This document shows positions 53,127 through 61,440 of a DNA stretch of 64,000 nt, piece after piece (the stretch's first letter is position 1; each line of letters starts with the position of its first letter). Under the pieces are notes generated by a model, which saw nothing but the letters and a program-made list of their open reading frames with translations, searched no databases and was not told the origin of the DNA. This DNA comes from Clostridia bacterium (GTDB taxonomy: Bacteria > Bacillota > Clostridia > Oscillospirales > Acutalibacteraceae), in NCBI GenBank assembly GCA_017480115.1, contig JAFVBH010000080.1, positions 55,790 to 119,789 of the forward strand. Direction: 5' to 3'. The translations under genes were made by a program, and so were the position numbers.

Positions 53127-54158
53127 ATGATTCAATTTAAGAATGTTTCCAAGACCTACAAAAACGGCACCAAGGCGCTGCAGAACGTCAGTATTGATAT
53201 TCAGGACGGCGAGTTCGTTTTTGTGCTGGGCGCATCCGGCGCCGGCAAGAGTACTTTCTTAAAGCTGATGATGCGGGAAGAAGTACCCTCCGCCGGTGAG
53301 GTCATCATCAACGGGTATAATTTAAATACCATTCCGAAACGCAAAATTCCCTATTTCAGAAGGACACTGGGAATCGTGTTTCAGGATTTCCGGCTGATCC
53401 CCAATATGCGCGTTTACGATAACGTGGCGTTTGCCATGCGCGTGATCGGCGCAAAGGAGAAGGAGATCAGCAAACGCGTGGCGTATGTGCTGAGCCTCGT
53501 GGGGCTGTCTTCCAAGGCAAAGGCGCTGCCCAACCAGCTTTCCGGCGGCGAACAGCAGCGTGTGGCGCTGGCGCGCGCGCTGGCAAACGACGCGGATATT
53601 ATCATCGCCGACGAACCGACGGGGAATATCGACCCGGAGATGTCCTACGAGATCGTGGATCTGCTCAATCATATCAACGCGAACGGGACAACGGTTATTA
53701 TGGTCACGCATGAGCATGCGCTTGTCAAACAGTTCCCCGGCAAACGGATCATTACGATCCGCTCCGGCAGCGTGGTGTCCGATACCGCGAAAGGCGACCG
53801 GCCGCTGGAGCCTGCCGAGAAAGCAGCGCCCAGACCGGAGCTGCAAAGCAATTACTATGACGTTCCTGGTGAGAGTGCGGACGTAGAGCATTTTTTGCGT
53901 ACTTACGGCACCGACGAGGAGTTGTTGGCGGAGGAGCATCTGACGGAATTGGACGTTGGAGAGATTCCCACCGGCAAGGAGCGGTTCAGCGACCCGATGT
54001 TTACCTCCGGTATCAATATCGGTGAGGCTTATAACGATATTTTCCCAGAGGAACCTGCCGCGCAGACGCCCGCGGCGGACGATACAAAAACCGATGTGAT
54101 TCGTTCCGGCGGCTTCACGTTTGGTGCGGAGAAAACGAACGGAGGCGATGAAGAATGA
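53127..54158 (+). CDS. ftsE: Cell-division ABC transporter ATP-binding protein FtsE, with acidic C-terminal extension
   Basis: The 343-residue protein has an intact FtsE ATPase: Walker A 'LGASGAGKST' (34-43), signature 'LSGGEQQRVALARAL', Walker B 'IIIADEPTGNIDPE' and switch His in 'VMVTHEH'. FtsE normally has about 225-230 residues; here ~110 extra C-terminal residues are acidic and Pro/Ala-rich without recognised domains. FtsEX controls extracellular peptidoglycan hydrolases at the septum. The ATG of ftsX overlaps its stop (ATGA). GGAG precedes ATG 53127. Confidence 0.95.
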   Translation: MIQFKNVSKTYKNGTKALQNVSIDIQDGEFVFVLGASGAGKSTFLKLMMREEVPSAGEVIINGYNLNTIPKRKIPYFRRTLGIVFQDFRLIPNMRVYDNVAFAMRVIGAKEKEISKRVAYVLSLVGLSSKAKALPNQLSGGEQQRVALARALANDADIIIADEPTGNIDPEMSYEIVDLLNHINANGTTVIMVTHEHALVKQFPGKRIITIRSGSVVSDTAKGDRPLEPAEKAAPRPELQSNYYDVPGESADVEHFLRTYGTDEELLAEEHLTELDVGEIPTGKERFSDPMFTSGINIGEAYNDIFPEEPAAQTPAADDTKTDVIRSGGFTFGAEKTNGGDEE

Positions 54159-55072
54159 AATCCTCGAGCTTACGTTACCTTACAAAAGAGGGCTTCCGTA
54201 CCGTCCTCGTCAACCGGCTGATGTCCGTCGCCTCGGTGACGGTACTGATGTCCTGCCTGACGATCATCGGCGTGGCGGCATTGATTTTCTTCAATATTAA
54301 CGCCGTGCTGGACAGCGTCGAGACGCAGAATATCGTTATGGTTTATGTTGCGGACGACGCTGCGCAGGCAGATGTGCAGATGCTGGGCACCCGGCTCAGT
54401 ACCATGGAGAATATCTCCGGCTGTGAGTTCGTCCCCAAGGAGGAGGGCTTTCAAGCGATCCTTGCCAATCTCGGCGATGACGCGCAGGTTATGCAGGATA
54501 TGGATTCCTCTTTCCTGCCTGACGCATACCGCGTGACGGTGGACGATCTGTCCCAGTTTAAAACGACAGTGGCGAATATCCGCTCGCTGGAACATATTGA
54601 ATCTGTCCGTGAAAACAGTGATCTCGCCAATCGGCTGACGAAGATCAGGGACGCGGTCACCTACGCCTGCGTCGGCATGATCGTGCTGCTGTTCGTCGTG
54701 GCGGTGTTTATTATCGCCAATACCGTCCGTATCACCATGTTCTCCAGAAAGTTGGAGATCAGCATTATGAAAGCGGTGGGCGCGACGAATAACTTTATCC
54801 GCTGGCCGTTTGTCATCGAGGGCATCGTCCTCGGTTTTATCTCCGCCATTGTGGCGGAAGGGGTGCTGTACCTGCTGTACCTGCTGGCGGGCGTGTCTTT
54901 CTCCAGCGTGTTTGTGATTTTCAACAGTACCATCGTGCCCTTCAGTGATTATGCGCTTTGGTTGTTCCTCGCCTTTGCATGTATCGGCGTGTTTACCGGT
55001 ATGTTCGGCAGCGTGATCTCCATGGGCAAGTATCTCAAGGAACAGGGGAGTGTTGTCAGTGTTGAAGAGTAA
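54155..55072 (+). CDS. ftsX: Cell-division membrane protein FtsX
   Basis: The 305-residue permease has one N-terminal membrane segment (about 23-45), an extracellular loop (about 50-160) that in this family contacts the hydrolase, and three membrane segments near the C-terminus ('AVGATNNFIRWPFVIEGIVLGFISAIVAEGVLYLLYL'). It transmits the ATPase state of FtsE to the wall hydrolase. It overlaps ftsE by 4 bp and the next gene by about 14 bp, so the three are translated together. Confidence 0.95.
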   Translation: MKSSSLRYLTKEGFRTVLVNRLMSVASVTVLMSCLTIIGVAALIFFNINAVLDSVETQNIVMVYVADDAAQADVQMLGTRLSTMENISGCEFVPKEEGFQAILANLGDDAQVMQDMDSSFLPDAYRVTVDDLSQFKTTVANIRSLEHIESVRENSDLANRLTKIRDAVTYACVGMIVLLFVVAVFIIANTVRITMFSRKLEISIMKAVGATNNFIRWPFVIEGIVLGFISAIVAEGVLYLLYLLAGVSFSSVFVIFNSTIVPFSDYALWLFLAFACIGVFTGMFGSVISMGKYLKEQGSVVSVEE

Positions 55073-56360
55073 GAAACGGCTCTTTTCCGTATTCAGTGCA
55101 ATCGTTGCCGCGGCGCTGCTGTTTACCTCCGTGGCTTTCCCCGTAACAGGCGCCAGCACTGATGAGCAGATCGCGGCGCTGCGGGAGAAAAATAAAGAAT
55201 TGCAATCGCAGATTGAAGCAGCAGAGGAGAAAATGGCGGCGATCAAGTCCGATATTAACAGTCGACAGGAATATGCCGACGAGTTGAGCGGGCAGATCGC
55301 GGATCTGCAAACCCAAATCGACGTCCTCGATCAGAGTATCGACGCCTTACAGGTGAAGATCGATGCGTTGCTGGTGGATATTGAGGAGAAAAATAATATC
55401 ATCGCCTCGCTGGAAAAACAGGTCGCCGAGGCGGAAAATAAGGTTGCGGAATGTAATGACCGCATCACTGCGACCTATGACCGCTTGAAAGAGCGGTTGC
55501 GCAGCATTTATGTCAACGGACGTGTATCCGAGCTGGAATTGCTGCTGTCCTCCGATGATTTTGCCACGTATCTCGCCAGTCTGGAACTGATGAACAGCAT
55601 GGCAAAGCATGACGATGCGTTGATCAAATCCATCGAAGCGGATATTCGCGATCTGCGCGCCTTGCAGGACGCGTTGGAGGCGGATAAGCTGAAAGTGGAG
55701 GAGTCCCGCGTCGCGCTGGAGGAAGCGAAATCCGATCTGGAAGCCAATCAGGCGGAAATTGAGGAAAATAAAGCGGTCGTCGCCGGCGCGCAACAGGCGA
55801 TCCGGGATAAATGGTCGGAGGTGCAGGCCGTTATCAATGAACTGGACGCGCAGAGCGATTCCTATAAAGCGTTGGTCAATTCCTATCAAAAACAGATGGC
55901 GGAAGCCGCCGATGAGATCGAGGATTTACTGCGCCGCCAGTCGCAGCAGGGCTCCATCTCCTACGGCACCGGCGAGATTTCCGGCGCGGGCTTTGTTTGG
56001 CCCTTGCAGTACAGCGGCGTGTACACCACCACCGAATACGGGCAGAACGGGCACGGCGGTCTGGATATTACCTGTAACGGCGCCAGCCAGTTGAATAAAG
56101 AAATCGTCGCGGTCGCCGACGGCGTTGTCACCACCGCCACATGCCACTGGAGCTACGGTAACTATATCGTGATCGACCACGGCAATGGCTTGTCAACGCT
56201 GTATGCCCACTGTAATAATATCTATGTTTCCGTCGGGCAGCGGGTCTCGCAGGGCGAGGCGATCGGCATCGTCGGTAATACCGGTTATTCCTTCGGCGCG
56301 CATGTGCACTTCGAGGTACACGTCAACGGCGCAAGGCGAAATCCGAGAAATTATCTTTGA
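55059..56360 (+). CDS. M23 peptidoglycan endopeptidase with coiled-coil (PcsB/CwlO/EnvC-like)
   Basis: The ~433-residue protein has a signal peptide (about 5-28, 'PVTGAS' cleavage region), a long coiled coil (about 30-280) and a C-terminal M23 metallopeptidase with 'HGGLDI' and 'SFGAHVHFEVHVNG' (His-x-His zinc ligands). Such coiled-coil proteins are activated by FtsEX across the membrane; the M23 domain cuts peptide cross-links. The start is ambiguous: GTG 55050, TTG 55053 and GTG 55059 are in frame, and AGGGGAG at 55043-55049 best fits GTG 55059. Together with ftsEX it forms a complete division hydrolase module. Confidence 0.92.
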   Translation: MLKSKKRLFSVFSAIVAAALLFTSVAFPVTGASTDEQIAALREKNKELQSQIEAAEEKMAAIKSDINSRQEYADELSGQIADLQTQIDVLDQSIDALQVKIDALLVDIEEKNNIIASLEKQVAEAENKVAECNDRITATYDRLKERLRSIYVNGRVSELELLLSSDDFATYLASLELMNSMAKHDDALIKSIEADIRDLRALQDALEADKLKVEESRVALEEAKSDLEANQAEIEENKAVVAGAQQAIRDKWSEVQAVINELDAQSDSYKALVNSYQKQMAEAADEIEDLLRRQSQQGSISYGTGEISGAGFVWPLQYSGVYTTTEYGQNGHGGLDITCNGASQLNKEIVAVADGVVTTATCHWSYGNYIVIDHGNGLSTLYAHCNNIYVSVGQRVSQGEAIGIVGNTGYSFGAHVHFEVHVNGARRNPRNYL

Positions 56361-56372
56361 TAATACTTTTTT

Positions 56373-56412
56373 AAAGCTCCACCGCATATATTTGTGCGGT
56401 GGAGCTTTATTA
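56373..56412 (+). terminator. Terminator hairpin also hiding the next ribosome site
   Basis: AAAGCTCCACCGCA pairs with TGCGGTGGAGCTTT, followed by ATTATG. The GGTGGAG in the 3' arm is also the likely ribosome site of the gene at 56412, so folding would both terminate transcription and block translation. Confidence 0.75.
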
Positions 56413-57173
56413 TGTTTGCGTTTGTTGAACTGACGCCGCAGCGGTTGACGCGAAAAAAAAGCTTTATGACCGAGCTGTACGCCGTTGTCAACCGAAAGCC
56501 GGTTTATAAAATTATAACGAATAAAAAATATATAGCCGAAGAAAGCGACGCGCAAAGCATGCTCTCAGAACGCTTTGGCGGACGGATATTGCTACCGCAG
56601 GGGATTTCTGCGCCACCGCAGATCAGGCGCACTATGGGCGGTAAAACGGCGTATTTGCGGGAGATTCTGTCGCTGTCCGCCGCGCGGCTGGTATCCGCCG
56701 CGTTCGGCAGGGCGGGGTATATCGGCATTGTCGACCCCTTCGGCAGGTTTGCGCGATATCTGCACTGCTTCTTGCCGGTTGCCGCTAAGCTATCCGTCGT
56801 CAGCCTGCGGCAGGATATTTACGCGCCGCTGTTGGAGGAGATTTATCATACAACAGGCGCCGCACTGCTTTTAAATAATGACGTCGCGGGTGTGGATGCT
56901 TGTGATGCGGTGATCGTTGCCGAACCGGGCTTGAATCAGCGGATTTCACATCCTCCGGTGATTGCCGCCTATGGAGAGCAAAATGACTGGATCGGGCTTG
57001 GCGTCGTCGATACGTGCATCGCCGTGCCGGAGGGAATATCACCGCTGGACTTTGCTTTTGCGCTGACTGCGTTTAACGGTGTTCCCGCTGCGCCGGCAAG
57101 CCGGTTTGTGTATAACGGCAGGGAAATCGGTCAACAAGCGGCTGTGGAATTAATGACAATTAAGCGAGTGTAA
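56412..57173 (+). CDS. Unrecognised protein, possibly Rossmann-like
   Basis: The 253-residue protein has no signal peptide and no motif I can name. It shows alternating hydrophobic strands and helices, for example 'AGYIGIVDPFGRFARYLHCFLPVAAKLSVVSL' and 'DAVIVAEPGLNQ', consistent with a Rossmann-type or TIM-like domain. The start is chosen at ATG 56412, 7 bases after GGTGGAG in the preceding hairpin. It lies between the M23 endopeptidase and gap. Its base composition is similar to its neighbours. Function cannot be inferred. Confidence 0.65.
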   Translation: MFAFVELTPQRLTRKKSFMTELYAVVNRKPVYKIITNKKYIAEESDAQSMLSERFGGRILLPQGISAPPQIRRTMGGKTAYLREILSLSAARLVSAAFGRAGYIGIVDPFGRFARYLHCFLPVAAKLSVVSLRQDIYAPLLEEIYHTTGAALLLNNDVAGVDACDAVIVAEPGLNQRISHPPVIAAYGEQNDWIGLGVVDTCIAVPEGISPLDFAFALTAFNGVPAAPASRFVYNGREIGQQAAVELMTIKRV

Positions 57174-57236
57174 TTTTGTGTTTTTTGTATATATAACCAA
57201 AAACGCCTGTTTCGGTTTATTTTTATCGAAAAAGGC

Positions 57237-57265
57237 TTGCAAAAAAGGCGAAAAATGGTTAAAAT
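57237..57265 (+). promoter_or_regulatory. Sigma-A promoter of gap
   Basis: TTGCAA (57237-57242) and TAAAAT (57260-57265), 17-bp spacer, 44 bp before the start. Confidence 0.8.
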
Positions 57266-57308
57266 ATCATCGTATCAAAATACAAATAAACTCATTGGAG
57301 GAATTCAA

Positions 57309-58343
57309 ATGTCAGTTAAAGTTGCGATTAACGGCTTCGGCAGAATCGGCCGTCTTGCGTTCCGTCAGATGTTCGGCGCAGAGGGCTACGACGTCGTTGC
57401 GATCAACGATCTTACCAAGCCTTCCATGCTTGCGAACCTGCTGAAGTATGATACCGCGCAGGGCGGTTACTGCGGCAGAATCGGCGAGGGCCTTCACACG
57501 GTTTCCGCTGATGACGAAGCAGGCACCATCACTGTTGACGGCAAGACGCTTAAGATCTATGCTGAGAAGGACGCAAAGGATCTGCCTTGGGGCGAGATCG
57601 GCGTTGACGTTGTTCTCGAGTGCACAGGCTTCTACTGCTCCAAGGAGAAGTCCCAGGCGCATATCGACGCAGGCGCAAAGAAGGTCGTTATTTCCGCGCC
57701 CGCAGGCAAGGATCTGAAGACCATTGTTTTCAGCGTAAACGAAAAGACCCTGACTGCCGACGATCAGATCATCTCCGCAGCCTCCTGCACCACCAACTGC
57801 CTTGCTCCCATGGCGAAGGCGCTGAATGATTACGCGCCCGTACAGAGCGGTATCATGAGCACCATTCACGCTTACACCGGCGATCAGATGATCCTTGACG
57901 GCCCCCACAGAAAGGGCGACATGAGAAGAGCCCGCGCAGGCGCTGCCAACATCGTTCCCAACAGCACCGGCGCCGCAAAGGCAATCGGTCTTGTTATCCC
58001 CGAGCTGAACGGCAAGCTGATCGGTTCCGCACAGCGTGTTCCCGTGCCGACAGGCTCCACCACGATCCTGACCGCTGTTGTCAAGGGCGAGAATGTGACC
58101 GCTGAGGGCATCAACGCTGCAATGAAGGCGGCTGCTTCCGAGTCCTTTGGTTATAACGAGGATCCCATCGTTTCCTCCGATGTTATCGGTATGCGTTACG
58201 GCTCCCTGTTTGACGCAACCCAGACCATGGTTTGCGATCTCGGCGACGGTCTGTATGAGGTTCAGGTTGTTTCCTGGTACGACAATGAGAACTCCTACAC
58301 CAGCCAGATGGTCAGAACCATCAAGTATTTTGCTGAGCTTTAA
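57309..58343 (+). CDS. gap: Type I glyceraldehyde-3-phosphate dehydrogenase
   Basis: The 344-residue glycolytic enzyme begins '[20 protein letters not shown]' with the NAD site; the catalytic Cys160 is in '[12 protein letters not shown]' and 'TIHAYTGDQ' carries the active-site His. GGAGG precedes ATG 57309; the frame is open to 57237. Codon use is strongly biased (for example regular GTT, AAG, ATC), as expected of a highly expressed gene. It has its own promoter and a strong terminator. No other glycolytic gene is adjacent. Confidence 0.98.
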   Translation: MSVKVAINGFGRIGRLAFRQMFGAEGYDVVAINDLTKPSMLANLLKYDTAQGGYCGRIGEGLHTVSADDEAGTITVDGKTLKIYAEKDAKDLPWGEIGVDVVLECTGFYCSKEKSQAHIDAGAKKVVISAPAGKDLKTIVFSVNEKTLTADDQIISAASCTTNCLAPMAKALNDYAPVQSGIMSTIHAYTGDQMILDGPHRKGDMRRARAGAANIVPNSTGAAKAIGLVIPELNGKLIGSAQRVPVPTGSTTILTAVVKGENVTAEGINAAMKAAASESFGYNEDPIVSSDVIGMRYGSLFDATQTMVCDLGDGLYEVQVVSWYDNENSYTSQMVRTIKYFAEL

Positions 58344-58356
58344 TTCAGACAATCAT

Positions 58357-58389
58357 ATGGGGGACAGACGCAAGTCTGTCCCCCATTTT
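58357..58389 (+). terminator. Terminator of gap
   Basis: ATGGGGGACAGAC pairs with GTCTGTCCCCCAT around GCAA, followed by TTTTC. Confidence 0.92.
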
Positions 58390-58402
58390 CATAGGTGATC
58401 AA

Positions 58403-59074
58403 ATGATAATTACTGCGCATGCGGGGTGCGACGGCACGCCGCCCAATTCCGTTGAGTTTTTACAATACGCGTTTGCGTCAAAGGCAGACGCGATCGAGGT
58501 TGATGTGCGTACGGACGGTAAAACGCTGGTGCTCTCCCATGACGATGATTTTGCCGCGCCGGTGTCTCTGCGGCAGGCTTTTGAAATGCTGAAGCTTTTT
58601 CCGGGTAAGCTGATGAACTGTGATTTAAAACAGGACGGGCTCGATGTGCCGGTATATGACTTGGCAGTTGCCTGCGGGGTGGAGCGGCAACTGATTTACA
58701 CCGGCAGTGTGAATCGGGAACTATTTGTAAAAGGGAAGTGTGTTCTGCCTTTCGTGCGGTGGTATGCCAATATCGACGTGCTGCGCCCCGGCATTTGGGC
58801 GGTCATCGATCCGCTGTCCGATGCGCAAAAGCTGCCGTATCTGCTGGAGGTTTTGCATGCCGTGCATGCGTACGCATGTTGCGGTATCAATTGGCATTAC
58901 GCGCTCACCGCGCTTGTTGCCGACGCCGCGCGGGAAAACAATATCGGTATGTCGGTTTGGACAATCGACGACCCCGCCGTCATGCGGGATTTTTTGATGT
59001 CGGCGCCGGATAATATTACTACAAACCGCGTACAGCTCATGATGGAAATGATCGCCGAATATCGTAACGCGTGA
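58403..59074 (+). CDS. GDPD-family phosphodiesterase-like protein, divergent
   Basis: The 223-residue protein follows the glycerophosphodiester phosphodiesterase TIM-barrel plan: 'IITAHAGCDGTPPNSVEFLQYAF', 'AIEVDVRTDGKTLVLSHDDDF' (metal Glu, Asp and His) and 'MSVWTIDDP'. The usual 'HRG...PEN' at the start is here His-Ala-Gly ... Pro-Asn-Ser, so the phosphate-binding Arg is missing. Activity on the standard substrate is uncertain. AGGTGATC precedes ATG 58403. It ends 22 bp before a bidirectional terminator. Confidence 0.82.
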   Translation: MIITAHAGCDGTPPNSVEFLQYAFASKADAIEVDVRTDGKTLVLSHDDDFAAPVSLRQAFEMLKLFPGKLMNCDLKQDGLDVPVYDLAVACGVERQLIYTGSVNRELFVKGKCVLPFVRWYANIDVLRPGIWAVIDPLSDAQKLPYLLEVLHAVHAYACCGINWHYALTALVADAARENNIGMSVWTIDDPAVMRDFLMSAPDNITTNRVQLMMEMIAEYRNA

Positions 59075-59096
59075 GAATATCGCCGACCTGAGATCA

Positions 59097-59136
59097 AAAC
59101 TGCTTTATCGGTAGCTTGCCGATAAAGCAGTTTTTC
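59097..59136. terminator. Bidirectional terminator between GDPD gene and the dap operon
   Basis: AAAACTGCTTTATCGG pairs with CCGATAAAGCAGTTTT around TAGCTTG, with T-runs on both strands. Confidence 0.92.
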
Positions 59137-59138
59137 GA

Positions 59139-59723
59139 TTATTCACCGAACATTTCCGCAATTTCCCGGTTAATACTGTCCTCGCAGGAACGCATGGCGT
59201 CTATAGTGTCGGCAAAGAGCTTATCCGGCTCCCAACCGAGGTTTGCCGCGCCGTCCAAAATCACGTCCCGGGAGCAGCCCGCGGCAAACTTTTTGTCTTT
59301 AAACTTCTTTTTGAGGCTTTTAACCTCCATGTCCGATACGCTTTTTGACGGGCGCATCCTTGCCGCCGCACCGATCAGTCCTGTCAGCTCGTCCGCCGCA
59401 TAGAGGACCTTTTCCATCTCGTGCTTCGGTTCAATGTCTACAGTCAGCTTCCACCCGTGGGAACAAACGCTGTAAATGACGTCCTCCGATACGCCGTGCG
59501 CGCGCAGCAGCTCCGGCGCTTTGATGCAGTGCTGATCGGGATATAACTCAAAGTCAACGTCGTGGAGAATGCCTACGACCTCCCAATGCTCCGCCTCGTC
59601 GCCGTAGCCCAATTGCTCTGCATACCAGCGCAGCACACCGCCGACCGTCAGCCCGTGCAGGATATGGAACCGTTCCTTGTTATATTCGCGTAAAATTTGA
59701 ATCGCATCCGCTCTGCTCGTCAT
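59139..59723 (-). CDS. HD-domain protein in the dap operon
   Basis: The 194-residue protein has 'HILHGLTVGGVLRWY', 'GILHDVDFELYP' (HD pair) and 'YSVCSHGW', followed by a helical segment. It resembles small clostridial HD-family hydrolases of unknown substrate. ATG 59723 follows GAGGTG at 6 bases; the GTG at 59732 lies inside that site. It is the last gene of the asd-dapA-dapB transcript, with about 10 bp between dapB and it. A role in lysine or cell-wall precursor metabolism is possible but unsupported. Confidence 0.82.
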   Translation of the reverse strand: MTSRADAIQILREYNKERFHILHGLTVGGVLRWYAEQLGYGDEAEHWEVVGILHDVDFELYPDQHCIKAPELLRAHGVSEDVIYSVCSHGWKLTVDIEPKHEMEKVLYAADELTGLIGAAARMRPSKSVSDMEVKSLKKKFKDKKFAAGCSRDVILDGAANLGWEPDKLFADTIDAMRSCEDSINREIAEMFGE

Positions 59724-59733
59724 TATAAGCACC

Positions 59734-60489
59734 TCACTTCAACATATCTGCCATGGAATACATACCGCTTTCTTTATCCGCAAGAAATGCCGCCGCGTTC
59801 AGCGCGCCCACGGCAAAAATATCGCGAGAGCGAGCGGAGTGACTGATCGTAATGATCTCGTCGCGTCCCGCAAAAATGATCTCGTGTTCGCCGACGATCG
59901 TGCCGCCGCGGATCGCATGCATGCCGATCTCCTTGTGATCGCGCTGCTGCCGGCGGCTCTCGCGTTCATAGACGTATTCGGGCGTGAAATCCAGCCCGCG
60001 CTCTACGGCTTTTGCAAGGGATTTTGCGGTGCCGCTGGGCGCGTCCAGCTTGCGGTTGTGGTGCGCTTCGACAATCTCGACGTCAAAATCGTTGCCCAGC
60101 AGCCTTGCCGCAGTCTCAGCAAGCTGCGACAATACGTTAACGCCGATGGACATATTCGCGCTTCTGAAAACCGCAACCGTCTGCGCTGCGGCAGCGATCA
60201 TGGTTTCTTGCTCCGGGCTGTAGCCGGTGGTGGCCAGTACAACGGGGGTATTGGTCCTTACCGCGTAATCCAGCATTGCCGCAAGCCCTGAGGGGTTGGA
60301 AAAATCTATAATGACGTCCCCGGACACCGCCAATTCGGCAAAGGAGGCGAATACGGGAATTCCGTCGGCGCGCGGCGCGTCGACCAGATCAACGCCTGCC
60401 GCGATTTGCAAATCGGCTCGTTCTGCGGCAATATTGACAATGGCATTACCCATGCGCCCGTGAATACCGCTTAATATCACTTTCAGCAT
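59734..60489 (-). CDS. dapB: 4-hydroxy-tetrahydrodipicolinate reductase
   Basis: The 251-residue enzyme of lysine/meso-diaminopimelate synthesis has the NAD(P)-binding start 'MLKVILSGIHGRMGNAIVNI', 'VLATTGYSPEQ', the signature 'VEAHHNRKLDAPSGTAKSLA' with the catalytic His and Lys, and 'GEHEIIFAGRDEIITISHSA'. AAGGAAG precedes ATG 60489. A terminator-like hairpin separates it from dapA, which may lower its expression. DAP feeds the peptidoglycan that FtsEX and its hydrolase remodel. Confidence 0.96.
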   Translation of the reverse strand: MLKVILSGIHGRMGNAIVNIAAERADLQIAAGVDLVDAPRADGIPVFASFAELAVSGDVIIDFSNPSGLAAMLDYAVRTNTPVVLATTGYSPEQETMIAAAAQTVAVFRSANMSIGVNVLSQLAETAARLLGNDFDVEIVEAHHNRKLDAPSGTAKSLAKAVERGLDFTPEYVYERESRRQQRDHKEIGMHAIRGGTIVGEHEIIFAGRDEIITISHSARSRDIFAVGALNAAAFLADKESGMYSMADMLK

Positions 60490-60504
60490 ACATCATACTT
60501 CCTT

Positions 60505-60534
60505 TCAAAAACAGCCTGCCCGACGGGCAGGCTG
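60505..60534 (-). terminator. Intra-operon terminator hairpin between dapA and dapB
   Basis: On the minus strand CAGCCTGCCC pairs with GGGCAGGCTG around GTC, followed by TTTTTG. It may attenuate dapB and the HD gene. Confidence 0.8.
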
Positions 60535-60546
60535 AAACTGTTCTGT

Positions 60547-61434
60547 TTAAACAAGATTGTGTTTTGCGAGTGTGGCGCGCAGCTGCGCTGCCGCCTGATC
60601 GCTCAGGTTCGTCAGCGGCAAACGGCATTCGCCCACGTTCCAACCCATCATATTCAGCGCCGCCTTGACGGGAATGGGGTTGACGTCGATGAACAGATCT
60701 TTGCACAGATCGAAATATTCCAATTGAAGCTGTCTTGCCTTTTCGATATTGCCGTTCAGATATTCCATGACCATATCGTGGGTCGCCTTGGGCGCGACGT
60801 GCGACAGCACGGAAATAACGCCTTTGCCGCCCAGCGCGGTGATCGCGAGGATCTGATCGTCGTTGCCGGAGTAGATATTCAGCGCGTCGCCGCAAAGCGC
60901 CGCAGTCTCTGCCACCAGCGAAATGTTGCCGCTGGCTTCCTTGGTGGCGTTGATCATCGGATGCTCCGACAGCGCCTGATATGTAGCCGGTTGAATGGTG
61001 ACGCCGGTGCGGCTGGGGACATTGTACAGAATGATCGGCGTGCTGACGTTGTCGGCAACCGTTGTGTAATGCTTTACAAGCCCTGCCTGCGAGGTTTTAT
61101 TGTAATAGGGGGTGACCATCAAAAGACCGTCAACGCCGTATTTTTCCGCTTCGTTGGACAGCTTGATGGCGTAAGCGGTATCGTTGCTGCCGGTACCCGC
61201 GATGACGGGCACTCTGCCGCCTACGACGTCCACCGCAAACTTGATCGCCTCGCTATGCTCCTCATGGGGCATGCACGGGCTTTCGCCGGAGGTGCCGCAG
61301 ATCACGACCGCGTCGGTGCCGTTGTCGATCTGATAATCGATCAGCTCCTTGAGCTTGGGGTAATTGATTTTATTTTCCTCGGTAAAGGGGGTGATAATGG
61401 CGACTGCCGCGCCGACAAATATAGGCTTTTTCAT
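60547..61434 (-). CDS. dapA: 4-hydroxy-tetrahydrodipicolinate synthase
   Basis: The 295-residue TIM-barrel aldolase condenses pyruvate with aspartate semialdehyde. It shows 'VVICGTSGESPCM' (substrate loop), 'LLMVTPYYNKTSQ', 'LYNVPSRTGV' with the active-site Tyr, and the Schiff-base Lys in 'MINATKEASGN'. Its ribosome site AAGGAG overlaps the last codons of asd (His-Lys-Glu-stop), tying its translation to asd. Start ATG 61434. Confidence 0.97.
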   Translation of the reverse strand: MKKPIFVGAAVAIITPFTEENKINYPKLKELIDYQIDNGTDAVVICGTSGESPCMPHEEHSEAIKFAVDVVGGRVPVIAGTGSNDTAYAIKLSNEAEKYGVDGLLMVTPYYNKTSQAGLVKHYTTVADNVSTPIILYNVPSRTGVTIQPATYQALSEHPMINATKEASGNISLVAETAALCGDALNIYSGNDDQILAITALGGKGVISVLSHVAPKATHDMVMEYLNGNIEKARQLQLEYFDLCKDLFIDVNPIPVKAALNMMGWNVGECRLPLTNLSDQAAAQLRATLAKHNLV

Positions 61435-61440
61435 AATTGA

